Assembly (NCBI RefSeq): GCF_000003605.2
Contig: NW_003155742.1
Location: 222,203 to 245,260, forward strand
Length of the DNA: 23,058 bases
Direction of reading: 5' to 3'
Source of the DNA: Saccoglossus kowalevskii
Lineage: Eukaryota > Hemichordata > Enteropneusta > Harrimaniidae
Part shown: one piece after another, positions 10,093 to 21,611 of the stretch
Layout of the letters: each line of letters begins with the position of its first letter
Position numbering within the stretch: the stretch's first letter is position 1
The notes under the pieces: model-generated
Told to the model about the DNA's origin: nothing
The model's database searches: none
What the model saw: only the letters and a program-made list of their open reading frames with translations
Position numbers and translations under genes: made by a program

Positions 10093-13000
10093 CCCCACGT
10101 CATATAACGACACACGTAATCCATAATTCATGATAGCTTTCACGTCATTTTAATGGCGGAAAAATCAATGCCATTTACGAACCTCATTTGCGCGCCTGTA
10201 GGGTCGTTCAAAGTTGATTGTGTTCATAGCATGGACGCATACATACGTACAATTGTTGCGTGTAAAATTATTTCTTAAGTTCGTGGCGTATCAAAACAAC
10301 CACACATTGGTATGGTGAATAACTATTCTTATTTCTAGGATCGGCAACGAATTATAATGAACAAAATGATTTGCAGACCTATCAGGGCAACAAATGATAC
10401 CACGTGATATTATTCAATCGGACGTTACTTTATTTGTACTGACTAACGTCATGATTTGGTTTTATTTGTTCACCACTTACCTCTATCAATAAATAACAGC
10501 GGAGAATATTACATGGCTTGGTAAATTAAAGATTAACTACTCGGCAAAATATAGAGATATTAGAAAACGAAGTACAAATGTTTCTGCCGCCAGCAGTGTT
10601 CTCAATTTTATTACGATCGGGTAAGTTTATGCACAAATGGATGGTGTCCGGAGGCGAGCACTCGCTACCTAATAATTCATTTATTAAATATAAGCGTGTA
10701 ACATGTCTTACTCGACCAAGTGCACGTGTTCGTAAGCTCTGGATACAACTCAGTGGTTACGGTTCCGTTAGAATCCTCCCGGAATAAAAATAGTTATGGG
10801 ATAGCCTTACCTCTCGAATTATACATATTATGGCGCTTTAAGATGCAGTCGATGCGGCAGCGTTCTCACGCGAAATAAAGTTATATCTATTATATTTAAA
10901 GTATTTCTTTTTTTAAACATTTTTTGTACATGATCCCTCGGTGTGCACAAATATGATGCCGCGCGCGCTACTTTCGCTTGTCCCACCATTACAATAATTA
11001 TGATCCCTTCCATGCAGTCAAAGACACGTCACTTCCGGAGCTTGTAGTCTTCGTGCAAAGACACTACCTGGTGTTCGGTAACATGCACTGAGGAGGTTAA
11101 TTCCATGACGGGGAAATATTTTAATCCAAGCTTTCGAAACGCATAAATTACAATCGCATTACAATTTACGTGTAATAAAACCAGCATTTTGACTGCTGCT
11201 GACGTTCACGTAAAAATACTATCCCTTTTTGCCTCGGGGCTCTCTCTAACTTGATTCCCATCCCATTCACATGCATTGTTGGGTTCCTCCCATTACAATA
11301 AAAAGCCGGCGTCGCTCAATAAAAGAGCAATACAGTAATTTTTTATACCAACAAATGACGGAAATAATAAAATTAAACCACCTATATTTTCTTTCATGTT
11401 CGCAATTGTGATCAAATTTAAACAAACCGCACACAAAATAATAATTTGATGCAATCGTTTTTTTTCTATCTAATTACATTTTATTGGACCTCATTTAAAA
11501 TTGCGAGTTTTGAATGAGATGCTAGGTAAGTGGATCATTTCGTTTTGAGGCAGACGATATTTTGTGTTTTCCAAAGCGTCGTCTGTTAAATCAACACTGT
11601 TTGGTTTGTTTACGTATTCGCACATTGCAATGACATTTTCAAGCCAGAATACAGTCCATAGACTGAAATGATAGACCCCGAAATGCATGATATTCAGAGA
11701 TGCGTCATTCAGTTTTAAACGTCGGTATTATCAATGTTCATGTCACGTATCTTGCGAATAAACTAACCGAAAACTGGTTTCGACGTTGTTCCAAAATTGT
11801 CTGGTAAACTAAACGCGAGTGAAAAATAAAAGAGCACAGAAAAAAAAAATGGAAACACATATTTTTCATCATGACAGCGGGAAAAAAATGTTCTCGTTTT
11901 GTCGTCTGCGCATAGGGTACACCGAGTGCCATTTTCCCTTCTAGTTTCATACTCCGGTGAACAGACATTATATCAACCCCATTTAGATACATAGGCATTA
12001 TGTTATTTTATCCCGAGGGGTAGACTCTCTTACCCATCATGCATCGCGCCATTTACCCTCAGTTCACCTCGGCCATCTCGTATTCTAATGGACACCAAAG
12101 CAAAACGCCCGCGGCGGTAATCCAAACCTCCGATGTATCAGTTAAAAAGCGCATATGTCTACACACGCTTACTACCATAATTCATCAGCACGAAAGAAAA
12201 ACTCATTTTTATTGCCATTTAAAAGAGAAAATATAAAAAGTAAACTTAAACAAGAACCACAAGTCGTTGAGACTTTATCGATCGTTAATAATTGCCGGTA
12301 ACAATTTAAACTAGAGTTGGTGGTGACATTTTAATGTGGACCTTCCAGTTTCTAACTTATGCCACGGCGGCCTTGACATCTGCGATTCAAAAAGTTTTTT
12401 TTTTCATCCATTTGAGTCAGCTGCTTTCACTAAACCCACTGGAGCGTGAGAGGTGCATTAGTGACGAGGATGGCAAATAGAACCATTCGGGGAACAGTGG
12501 AATACGGTTGAAAATATGAAAGAAGTCGCGAACACAAATAGTTTCTTCCAGACCGAAGGACGCGCTACAGCCATATAAGGAAGTTGTACACGTAACCATA
12601 CATGGTGCGATGCGAAAGTTCTTGCTTCTAACCAATCGCAGATGGCCTTTGTAACACGTGATTGGCTTTCGGAAACGTTGCTGCAACATGCGACGTACTT
12701 TATTATTGCGCTTGTTTTTTTAATTTAGAAATTGTATTGTTAACTTTTCAAACGTCAAAGTCAACATGATTGTTCAACTATCAAAATATAAATGTGTATT
12801 TTTTCATATTTTTTCTTTAAATGTTGATAAAGACCTGTAGCTTGTGTGAATGTTGAAAATTAACAATAAATGAAACAATAACAAAATCTGTTTAAAATGT
12901 TGTACCAAAGTATTGGTTTACTCCTCCAGCGCATTGTGGACACACATTACATGGACACAATCTTGGGATTTCGGGCTTCCCCTTGAACCGATTTTTTGGA

Positions 13001-15006
13001 AAAACGAATTTTTCAATATTATATTTATAATTACGTATCATCATTGATAACACTTTGCGAACAGCTACTAAACCGTTACAATGCATTACATGCTGTGTGG
13101 GATTATCACCACGCATGTACTTTTTGACAGTGGTGTGCGGAAGTACACCCATTTTAACATGTACTGCGCACGTTCGCTCGCTTCATGAGTTAAATGGTCC
13201 GCGACCGTTCAACTGCGTGGCAGATGAACTAAAAACGGAATTCGTGGTCACAAGGGAACGGTTGGCTAATATGATTTAGCAAAATGACAGAGCAGTCATC
13301 GAAAGTATCTGTTTACACAACAGAAAACATATCAAAATGCAAATTTCGTTTAGAGCACGAAATTGAAAATGAACAAAAATGGACATATGCTCGATTGGTG
13401 CGCGTTTGTCGTGATTAAGCCTGTCAACTGAGACAGCGATATATGATTGGATTCGATGATCAATAGATAACTTCGCCCAAGTTTTATGTCATTTTTCCTC
13501 CCCGCCGCTGAAATTGATTTAGTTTTTATAGGAACGGGTAGTTAATGACCGATGTCGATAGATATATCTGGATAAATGAAATATTTTCGCGATAACGAGA
13601 TTACGGTGTACTTTTCAATTCTGTGTCGGCGAATAAATATGAAAAAGTAACAATTCCGTTTAACGATATATCCCTTCGAGGAGTTTTCACGTGAATTTAA
13701 ACCGATATTCAAAATTTTCTATTTAGCGAGCTTTCAAATAACGAATGATAACCCAAATCTAAAATGTTTTTGATGCTTTTTTTCACGAAAATAATTTTTA
13801 AAATTCATAACGTGCTATGATGAAAGTATTAAATGTGTGAATTACAACGAAGTTGACGGTCAAAATCATGCTTGTTTAAATTTAAAGGGTTAAGCCTTGG
13901 CACATGTACGTGTGTTCACGCACGCGAGGGCATGGAACTGACAACTACGCGTAAAATAACATAGACACCCAAATAAGAAAAATAATGGATGTAATTGCGG
14001 AAACAAAGACGCCGCTCAGGCTTTAGCTGGAGAGAAGCAATTTCAAATGACTGAACACGTGTCCACATATCTCAGAACAACCTCTGAGATGACTAAGACA
14101 ACATTTAATACAACGTAACAACGAACAATGTCAAAAGTCGAACGTTAAATTGATATAAACCCAAGTCGATATCACATGGTTGACGTGAATAAACAGTTGC
14201 GTACATGCGCCAACTAGATGAAGTTTATATGTCCAGGGCACTAGAATAAAACACGCGTTTAAATTAGCGTATTGCAGAAACGTTAGTGAGCGGTAAAAAC
14301 AATGACAGACTTTCCAGGTTCTCATATAATTCCCTCAATTTATCAGTCCGTGTACTCTATCATGGAGGTTGCCAAACTAGAGCGCAGATGGCCTGATCAA
14401 TATTAACCAATTGTACTTTTCCCTCGGGGTATTTCATATTAACGAGTAATCATACGACACGGAGCGAGAGTCTACTAGCGCGAAACGTGTATCACTGCAC
14501 AGTCGTCGGGCTGTTAGCCATTCACCAATTATTGGCGCTGCTTGATGTTTACAATGTCACATACCGCTAAAAACCTAGAATAAACATCAAATTTGCAGTC
14601 AGGGTCGTCTTGTTTCTCGGTGCTTTCTTATATGTCTAGGGTAATGTCTCAGTTGGGAGCCACATATCGTTGATGAATGAATGTTGGTGCTTTCATCATT
14701 TTTTAGTCTAAAAGTTGTCACCAGGTTAATAAAAACGCACCCGAGATGAAAACCGCGAGCCGTTTCTCAAACAAATCATCTCAATTGCAATAAATATCGC
14801 CCTCCCTTCGAGCTACGATATCTATTGTTATCCCCGCTTTGTCGGAAATTCCTATAATTTTGTAAAAAGATTAATTTTCTTAGAAAGTTTAATAAAAGAA
14901 TTTGATTTAGTGAATAGGGGGGTTTCAAATAACGCTTGAACACGTGACGAGGAAGTCACCGCGAGCGAACTTTAAAACTGAAGTCCTCGCGACGTGAACA
15001 AAGTGA

Positions 15007-15014
15007 TGACGTCA
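15007..15014. promoter_or_regulatory. CRE-like palindrome TGACGTCA
   Basis: This is the fourth perfect TGACGTCA in the window. It follows a CG-rich patch with CGCGAG (14961 region) and its complement CTCGCG about 25 bp later. No gene start is visible. Confidence 0.25.
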
Positions 15015-17542
15015 CAACGTGTATACGACAGAAAGCTGTGTATTTTTTTTCTGTAGAAACAATTACATGTTTATTTCCCTCGATATTAGCTATTACAACT
15101 TGTTATTTGTGAGTAAACATGGCATCAAAGCCTGGTGTTTAATGACTGGCGAAGCACTCCCTCTACTCCGAAAACTTCAAAAACGCACTTCGTGAATGGT
15201 GGTAAAAGATTATTTTAGTTTGTCATGTAGGAAAGTAGTCAATTTATAGTATATATGATATGGTGTATTCTGGTAGTGTTCAGCTTGTAGCTTTCACGTC
15301 TCACAGCTAACCGAGTTGCAGGTACTCAGCTAAACGCTGCCACCAGGAGACCGTCACCGTTGTCACACAGCGTATAACGCAATATTTTAATGCGATAATT
15401 CAAATGTCGGTGCAGTAATACCGACACAGATGCGGCGTTGGCATCAATTTGGGGTTGATGGCCAATACAATACAATCAACTTTGTTTTCGCAATTTTCAA
15501 TCAAGGCAATTAAAAAAATATTGGTGATCCGACCGTAAAATGTTAAGCTCTCGGTAAAGCGTCAAATTCGGGTCTGTCGAAGTTAAGTAGCCTGTCGGCG
15601 AGACGTGATAATAGGCGAGTCTATTTGTATTTCGACGTGTTTCGGGGAAAAAAAAAAACATTTGAAAAACGATGCATGAACATTAGCGTGGATTGCGATT
15701 CGCTTAAATTGGACGTTAAAGTCGCGTCGTCCGTCACATATTTAACTACCATGATTAATCCTAACATAAAAAATAACGAATAAATGCTTCGTGTAGCTCT
15801 ATTAATGTAGAGTTTTGCCAATTTTAACGAGAAACGAACAGTATTCTAGTTAAAGGGACGGTATGCCTCTCTCGAAAGTACTATGTTACGGAAAACCACT
15901 TGCGTGACTTGTTGATCGACATCCTGAAACTCACATACGGGACATTCAGTAGTGTCACAATGACGAACGGACATGGCCATGAATATATTTGTAAGTTTTC
16001 AATTGTCATCGAAATGTTAGGTTTGTAGTAACAAACAGGGTTCGCAGCAATTCTGATGCGTCCACACAATTATGAATTCAAAGTACGGTGTTTGTTTACG
16101 TTTGGTCTGCTTTTACGAGACGCGGTTAGTGTCGGAAATCATGATTTTCCTCTTGTTACTACAATTTGTTCACACCCACATTCGAGTTCGGAAACGGTTG
16201 TCAAAAAATTACGGAAAAAAATATCAAGAAGCAGATTGTGTGCGTAACGGTGTGGGATTCACCGATTTGAGCAAACGACTGAACATGAACATTTATAGAT
16301 TGTCGGTGTTTTCCCCCAAATGCGTTGTTCTTTGAACGGAAGAGCAGTTTTCAATCCACTGCTCAATTATCACATGTATTTTGTTTATCTCAATCGTTCT
16401 GTGTCCAACAAGAGCATCATGGTTGGAGGATTTTTTATAACGATCTTGATAAAAAAAATGGACGTGGTAATAAAAAAATATCTTTTACAGTGCAACAGAC
16501 CGTTAAAAATGGCGCGCTGTTCACAGTGTTAGAAAAGATCACTTTGGAAGTGAAACTGTAAAATAAATGCCAGATCACGTGAAAATCCATGATTATATCT
16601 TGAGCCCTCGCTGTGGATTTCTCACACTCCCCATGAACGCGTTCTATTTCCAGGTATATTCACAGCGACTATTGGATTACTTTGTTTCACAATTATGTAA
16701 ATTAAGCTTTGAAATAAACACTTCCGCTCGTCGAGTGGCAGTCGCGCGTTAAGTCCAATTTTGAGTAAACATGTGAACGTAGCGCAGATACGGTTTGACA
16801 GATATGTCAATTTCTATGTTCGTGAGAGTGCGCTATTGTCAATAATTAGGACTAGACCAGAATTGCTGTATGCGTTTAGCAATTTTCACTAATTCCACGA
16901 TTCTGACGCATAGAACGTGAGAAAATCGCAATTCTAGGAATCCGCACGAACCATTTTTTTTTATGACGGCATTTTGTTGGGAAACAGAGCCACGTGCAGA
17001 TGTTTCCCTAAAAAGTAAGTTACAGACGCGAGGATTAGTAATGTTGAGTCGTCAACGTTGACCCGCCCACTATACTTAATAGATATTATGACTTCAAATC
17101 CCAAACCTACTGGAACTCACGTTGCACTCGGCATTTGCAAACACCATAACCCAATATAGAGTGATAGGTGCAGCACTGACACATGTGACTGCTACTAGTA
17201 TGAAATAATCAACACACACGTTATTACATTTATAGAAGAAAAAAAAAACATATTTTACTTAAAACAAAAAAGAACTTGTAATTGCCAATTCATTTATGAA
17301 ATAATTGCACAACAAATTATGGTTGAATACTAATCAGTATGTTTTCGATATCAGAAGAGCGATTCAAAATAGCAATCTTTGAATATACAACTCCTTTTTT
17401 TCGTCTTGAAAATTATTATTTTGAAATTGCGATTTAACAAAAAATAAGTCTCAATACAGATCGGTGTACATGTCCTTGTATGCAAATAGTTGTCGATATA
17501 ATCAAGCGCAATAAACATGCCAGTTTTCAAATCACGTTAACT

Positions 17543-17548
17543 TTTATT
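17543..17548 (-). terminator. Candidate distal poly(A) signal AATAAA for the bHLH gene
   Basis: TTTATT on the plus strand reads AATAAA in gene orientation, about 570 bp past the stop codon. A nearer variant signal, ATTAAA, lies at 18037-18032, about 85 bp past the stop. Which is used cannot be told from sequence, and such hexamers are common in AT-rich DNA. Confidence 0.2.
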
Positions 17549-17922
17549 TTATATTAAGATTTCGAGAGAATGCCAATGTCCCGGTAATGCAATAAAACTT
17601 TCATTCGATGAAACTAATTATTTCAGTTCAAACCAATTATCGCAAGCTCTCGCCACCCAAACAACTAGCAGCTCGCTTGCTGTTTAATTTGTGTTCTGCG
17701 TGGACCCTATGTCAAAATATAAACTCGGAATAAAAGAGTAGAAATTAAGTATTAGAAGATCCATGTCGAACATCTGGCGAGAATTCTGCAGCACTAATCC
17801 AGCACTATTGGCCGTTTGACGGCTTTCAGTCAATCTTTCAATATCGTGGTCACGGCGAGTATTCAACGCAAACAAAGTCAAAACGTGCAGTTGTAGACAT
17901 CGGATCGGACGCGGCGCTAACG

Positions 17923-17942
17923 CGTCGTCGTCGTCGTCGTCG
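17923..17942. repeat. CGT/ACG trinucleotide microsatellite (six units)
   Basis: Six CGT units lie in the presumed 3' flank or 3' UTR of the bHLH gene. In a minus-strand frame it reads as an Asp run inside a 96-codon ORF with no recognisable domain, taken here as a chance reading. Confidence 0.85.
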
Positions 17943-18120
17943 ACGGCACTTTTGTCGCCTTGGTTTAGAATCAATATTGCAAAGCGGTTGACCTAATATC
18001 TCTGCCAGTTCATGTCAATGTTTACATCACTTTTAATAATGATGTAATAGCACGGTTGTCTAAAGTGTATTTACCTCTCTTGTCCAGCGCTGCGACTCTT
18101 ACACACAACCCGTCCGTCTC

Positions 18121-18807
18121 TCATGTACTGGGGTTACATGGCTTATCGCCGCATTGTTTGCATAGTGGGGGCGGCGACGTTGGTACTGTTGTTGGGGTGT
18201 TAGGCCCTTGGAACAACGACGATGCCGACTTGTCTGTCGGAGCGCGTGTATATGAATACGTTTCATACATTGCACTAGCGGGCACTGTCTGTGCTTGGTT
18301 CAAGTAAGTTACCATACGTCTCATTTCTTCCAACGCACTTGCCTGCATTAGAATGTAGTTTTTAGCCAACAATAAAGTAGCAATTTTAGACAATTTTCGG
18401 ACGGACGGACTGTGAGCGTACGGTATAACTGATCGGAGTTCGTCTAATGCATCGTTCAAATCGTGCATGCGTCGACGTTCGCGGGCGTTGATACTAAGTC
18501 GGACCTGTCGTTGCACTTTTTGTTTTTTTGGATTGGCACTTTTAAGGTTATCGCTTATGTCCCTGTCGTTATCACTGTTATCCGGCTGGCTAGACGAGGC
18601 ACATTCTGTATCTCTGCACCCCTCCTTCTGGGAGTCATGTTCCGCGTAATCGTCGCTTGTCTCTCGGTCCGAGTACTTCCTACCAACACTGCCGGGCGAC
18701 ACAATCTCTGTCCGATGTTCTCCGTCAACAACGATGATCTCATCGTCACCGCTCGTAGAATTATTGAAGAATCTTCCTCGTACGAATTCAATTCTTTCAC
18801 TCGCCAT
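18121..18807 (-). CDS. bhlhe22/23-like: BHLHE22/BHLHE23-like (Beta3 group) bHLH transcription factor
   Basis: This is an intronless 228-residue nuclear DNA-binding protein. Residues 41-90 are rich in Ser, Asp and Glu. A basic patch (NPKKQK, 92-97) leads into the bHLH: basic region 102-113 with the E-box-reading Glu110 and Arg113 in [12 protein letters not shown], helix 1 to about 128, loop [12 protein letters not shown], helix 2 from [17 protein letters not shown] to the TYLNQAQ segment at 167-173. The C-terminus has LCKQCGDKP (215-223), the family's characteristic LCK(Q/H)C-x-(E/D)KP ending, here followed by five extra residues including a third Cys. NDALDELR in helix 1 and this tail separate it from OLIG proteins. 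The length is close to vertebrate BHLHE23 and lacks the long Gly-rich N-terminus of BHLHE22. The start is the first ATG in frame, with A at -3 and G at +4; the frame stays open 39 codons upstream without another ATG. In vertebrates the family represses neuronal genes, BHLHE22 together with PRDM8. That role here is inference. The split between 22 and 23 is not decidable, since the gene may predate it. Confidence 0.95.
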   Translation of the reverse strand: MASERIEFVRGRFFNNSTSGDDEIIVVDGEHRTEIVSPGSVGRKYSDRETSDDYAEHDSQKEGCRDTECASSSQPDNSDNDRDISDNLKSANPKKQKVQRQVRLSINARERRRMHDLNDALDELRSVIPYAHSPSVRKLSKIATLLLAKNYILMQASALEEMRRMVTYLNQAQTVPASAMYETYSYTRAPTDKSASSLFQGPNTPTTVPTSPPPLCKQCGDKPCNPST

Positions 18808-18941
18808 TGTGATATCCGGGATCCGCTCCACCGAAGCACCACTCTCAGCAATGGAGCCAAGTTGCTTATACTCGTGAACGGGACGAATAGAAGACGACTG
18901 GTAGCCCAACTGGCTTTTACACACTTAGCGTTTTAAAACTG

Positions 18942-19078
18942 AATATAAACACACACTAGACCGTTCTCTGTGTATAGCTTGGGGGACCGTGACTGTCACG
19001 TGCCGGAAAATGAACCAATCAGCCATCGTAATTGATTAATGAGATTAGGGAGTAACGTACACGCGTCCATTTCATTGG
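18942..19078 (-). promoter_or_regulatory. Candidate proximal promoter of the bHLH gene
   Basis: Reading towards the gene, the region holds two CCAAT boxes in opposite orientations (ATTGG at 19074-19078 and CCAATC at 19015-19020, the latter within CCAATCAG, a strong NF-Y match). Between them lies TAATTGATTA at 19029-19038, a TAAT-NN-ATTA site for paired-class homeodomain dimers. Next come an E-box CACGTG at 18997-19002 and a TATA-like TTTATATT at 18949-18942, about 135 bp before the ATG. The order and spacing fit a compact promoter with a start site near 18910-18935, but that site is inferred. Confidence 0.5.
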
Positions 19079-20339
19079 TCCGCTTTTATTCCTCGTCGCT
19101 TCCTAAAAAAATTATTACAACATTTGCAATAGCGACCTTGGCGGGATGATTAACAGTTACTAATGTGATCTTATTTTCAGAAAGAAATTTACATATCCCG
19201 ATCGTACGCCGCCTGTCTAATTAACAATATTGCTGAAACAGGAAATACTCACCTTTTTTCCCTTAAGCTGATTGATTTCATGTCCAAAACGCATGCCCGT
19301 TTAAGCTTGTTAGAAAAACATGTTATTTTTATTTCATTTTATCTTCGAGTTCTCGCATAATTTCGCTTGAGTCGGTGTCTAACCGTCAGATCTGTAAACG
19401 TATGCGTGTGTTTTTTGAGCATCTTCGTCTGGCCGTGGAGCTCCCTGCTCCAATCGTTTGTATTTAATTGATTTGTGAGCGAGAGCAACAGCTATTGCAG
19501 TTGGAAGTTTTGTTGGGTGTTACAAAATTGTTCTCTAGGCTGGCATCTGGCACGGGTTTTGAGTCATACTTTTATTGCTGTTAAAGGTGGATTTGATGTG
19601 CACACAGGAATACAGAATCCGCGTTGTGTTGTGCTTTTATAAAAGTACTAGAGATCATATACACCCAAAGCCCATCGATAACCTACCACTGCGGGAAACT
19701 CAGAGCCCGGACACTCACGAACGTGATATTATAACATCCGGCACTTGAATATGAGACTACTCTAGTCTAAGTCGTAAAATAATAAAATCATATCAAATTG
19801 GCCGACCGACGGTTCACTTTAAAGCGGGCGAGGAAAAATGTGTTTAATTCAGTGCAGAAAAGGATTACCCTTTCGAAAACACTGCGTTAGAATCTCCTTC
19901 GTGAAAAGTTGCAACATTCATAGTACAATGTATGCTAGACACTCTACACACCGGCCTGATATTTGTACAAGACACCTTTATCCTTCAGTTACCCAATTGC
20001 TCACGCGACGGTACTGACAGCACTAGGTATCCCATGGTTCCTTTCGTCATTTGCATATACCCATCCCATATGGCTGCTTATTACATGAATTACCCTGTGG
20101 ATGTGTTCGCGAAGTGATCGCGATCCTAGTACGCTTAATTTCGTTTTCGGGAAATTTGTTCTCAGGGAATATAAAATACAACAAAAAAACATAATTTGTG
20201 TATTATACATTGTTTCGTGTTTTAATCGGCATCTATCAACGAACTGTATTTTCCGTTCAGTAATAGTATGAGATCTACTTTACTATACAACAAGGCATAC
20301 CGTTTTAGTCGGTGAATTTCAATAGAAGCCAATCTGTCT
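19079..20339. other. Upstream intergenic DNA of the bHLH gene
   Basis: No gene is recognisable. A POU octamer (ATTTGCAT, 20049-20056) and an E-box CATATG (20067-20072) lie 10 bp apart, about 1.25 kb before the bHLH start codon. The CATATG core is the one preferred by OLIG/BHLHE22-type factors, so feedback is conceivable but unproven. TTAAAGCGGGCG at 19819-19830 resembles a MITE end without a partner. Confidence 0.4.
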
Positions 20340-20465
20340 CTCTCTCGCTCGCTCGGGTCCGATGCTCAGCTGTCAACCAGCGAACGCCGCCGCCGCCGGT
20401 GGAGCGATTCACCGGGTCTCTAAGCAGCGAGGGAGGCGCGCCGGCGGCCGGCTTTGCGAAAGACC
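20340..20465. promoter_or_regulatory. Small CpG-rich island
   Basis: About 125 bp are dense in CG dinucleotides within otherwise AT-rich DNA. They include a GCC triplet run, GGCGCGCC, CCGGCGGCCGG, a CAGCTG E-box at 20367-20372 and a CTCTCGCTCGCTCG stretch. Short ORFs run through it on both strands without similarity to any domain I know. It may be a distal promoter or untranslated first exon of the bHLH gene, or the promoter of an unseen transcript. A foreign insertion is also possible. Confidence 0.4.
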
Positions 20466-21440
20466 AGCGTTCAAGACAATCAAAAAGCATATAACCATCG
20501 GGCGAAATATACGACCCAATGACGGGTGTCCATGCACTGACAACATGCCCCACTTATCGCTCCACTTATAATGTAATGAGTGTCAATGTTTGCTGATTAT
20601 ACAGAGTGAACAGGCGAAATTGTAAGCTGGCCACTCGACTGAGTTATTAAAATCTTGTGCCGAACAGGGCACTCGTGAGTTGTGTTTCTGATACTTGTTT
20701 CAAGCTGCGCACCAGTAACAATCACCCGGGCGTATGTTTTCGGGTTGGTCATTTCCTCCAATTTGGAGTACACTATCCCGGCTTCAAGTTGGTGCCAGAC
20801 ACAGACAATAACACAATACTCAATCTCGCTGTATAAAAACAAAGATGAGAATTTATTAAAAGTGAAAAATTCACTAATATTCGAAGCCAAGATTTTGGCG
20901 GTAATTTTATAATGTGACGAAAAGGTTAACTATAGTCTGACAGATGTCGGGACGATAGTGCTACAATAACAGTAACAATAGAGCGACTGTTGATCGAATT
21001 AGGAGGATGAAACACATACATATATATAGATGCAAATCAAACATAGTGAACTCCATCCTCGTTGGTCCCAATGGAATCCTCGCCAGTTGAAATCCATTTG
21101 CGATCATGAAAACGACAAGCCATTTAGAATCGATAAAAAAACGGTCGATTGTTGTTTTAAGCACGGCACTATCGCTTGGAGTTTCGCTGATTGACATTTC
21201 ATTATTTTCGCTACAAGACAGCATCGTACGATTCGTCCAAAATATTTTTATAAATAATTTTAGAGGAAGCAAAAAATAATATATTCAGTACACAGACATG
21301 ATGCCGAAGAGGGGAGCATAGACTTTGGCATTTATGAAAACATTTACTGACAAGCTAAAACAGCACTAATCAGGGTATTCGTAGCTGTATCAGGGCGGTT
21401 ACAGAATCGTCCTTCTACAGAGCACATACATGTACAGTAT
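20466..21440. other. Non-coding stretch, no gene seen
   Basis: Overlapping frames of about 76-103 codons exist on both strands (20597-20912 and 20961-21272), but the longest begin at non-ATG codons and show no domain. No repeat or RNA gene was recognised. Confidence 0.45.
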
Positions 21441-21442
21441 TA

Positions 21443-21520
21443 AAGCCCATGTACGGGCTTGTGGGTGGCGCGCGTCATTTGGGTACGTCACAACTCGTAG
21501 GCTTGTGACGACAGACGCGC
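21443..21520. repeat. Hairpin AAGCCC/GGGCTT followed by a nested stem-loop
   Basis: AAGCCC (21443-21448) pairs with GGGCTT (21455-21460). Just beyond, CGTCACAA (21486-21493) pairs perfectly with TTGTGACG (21503-21510) around a 9-base loop, and an outer GCGCGTC (21470-21476) pairs with GACGCGC (21514-21520). The nested arms make a strong potential stem-loop. It may be a remnant of a foldback element or a structured RNA; neither is shown. Confidence 0.6.
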
Positions 21521-21611
21521 AAACATAATCCACGAAGCGACGACAACCTTTCGGGGCTACGAGATCAAGCGTTAACCTTCCAAGTCGTGCTGTGATACAG
21601 ATATTTTAGCG

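Larger units (their letters stand above)
10093..17683. other. 7.6-kb AT-rich non-coding interval, no gene seen
   Basis: ORFs are short, scattered over both strands and without recognisable domains. The most gene-like are a minus-strand 86-codon frame at 12892-13152 with a good Kozak context and a CxCxxCxxC cluster (residues 66-74), and a crowded set of overlapping plus-strand frames at 16056-16561. Neither is supported enough to call. A CRE lies at 15007-15014, a POU octamer at 17480-17487, and a possible decayed MITE at 13878-13965. This interval lies downstream of the bHLH gene and may hold its regulatory DNA. Confidence 0.45.

Noticed and set aside
15571-15600. 5S rRNA fragment or 5S-derived SINE
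   Set aside because: CGAAGTTAAG at 15578-15587 and the following bases resemble the 5S box A region, but the rest of the internal promoter and the downstream GGATGGG-type block are missing.
17684-17974. 96-codon minus-strand ORF with an Asp run
   Set aside because: The Asp run is the CGT microsatellite, the rest shows no domain, and it lies in the presumed 3' flank of the bHLH gene.
18808-18924. N-terminal extension of the bHLH protein from a GTG at 18924
   Set aside because: Animal nuclear genes rarely start at GTG, and the ATG at 18807 has a strong Kozak context. The extension shows no family similarity.
18463-18936. 157-codon plus-strand ORF opposite the bHLH gene
   Set aside because: It is the antisense of a strongly conserved coding region, with no domain of its own; openness follows from the codon use of the real gene.
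20312-20553. Short ORFs on both strands of the CpG-rich island
   Set aside because: Composition of GC-rich DNA lacks stop codons by chance; neither translation shows a domain.
20597-21272. Two minus-strand ORFs of 97 and 103 codons
   Set aside because: Both start at TTG rather than ATG and have no recognisable domain or codon bias.
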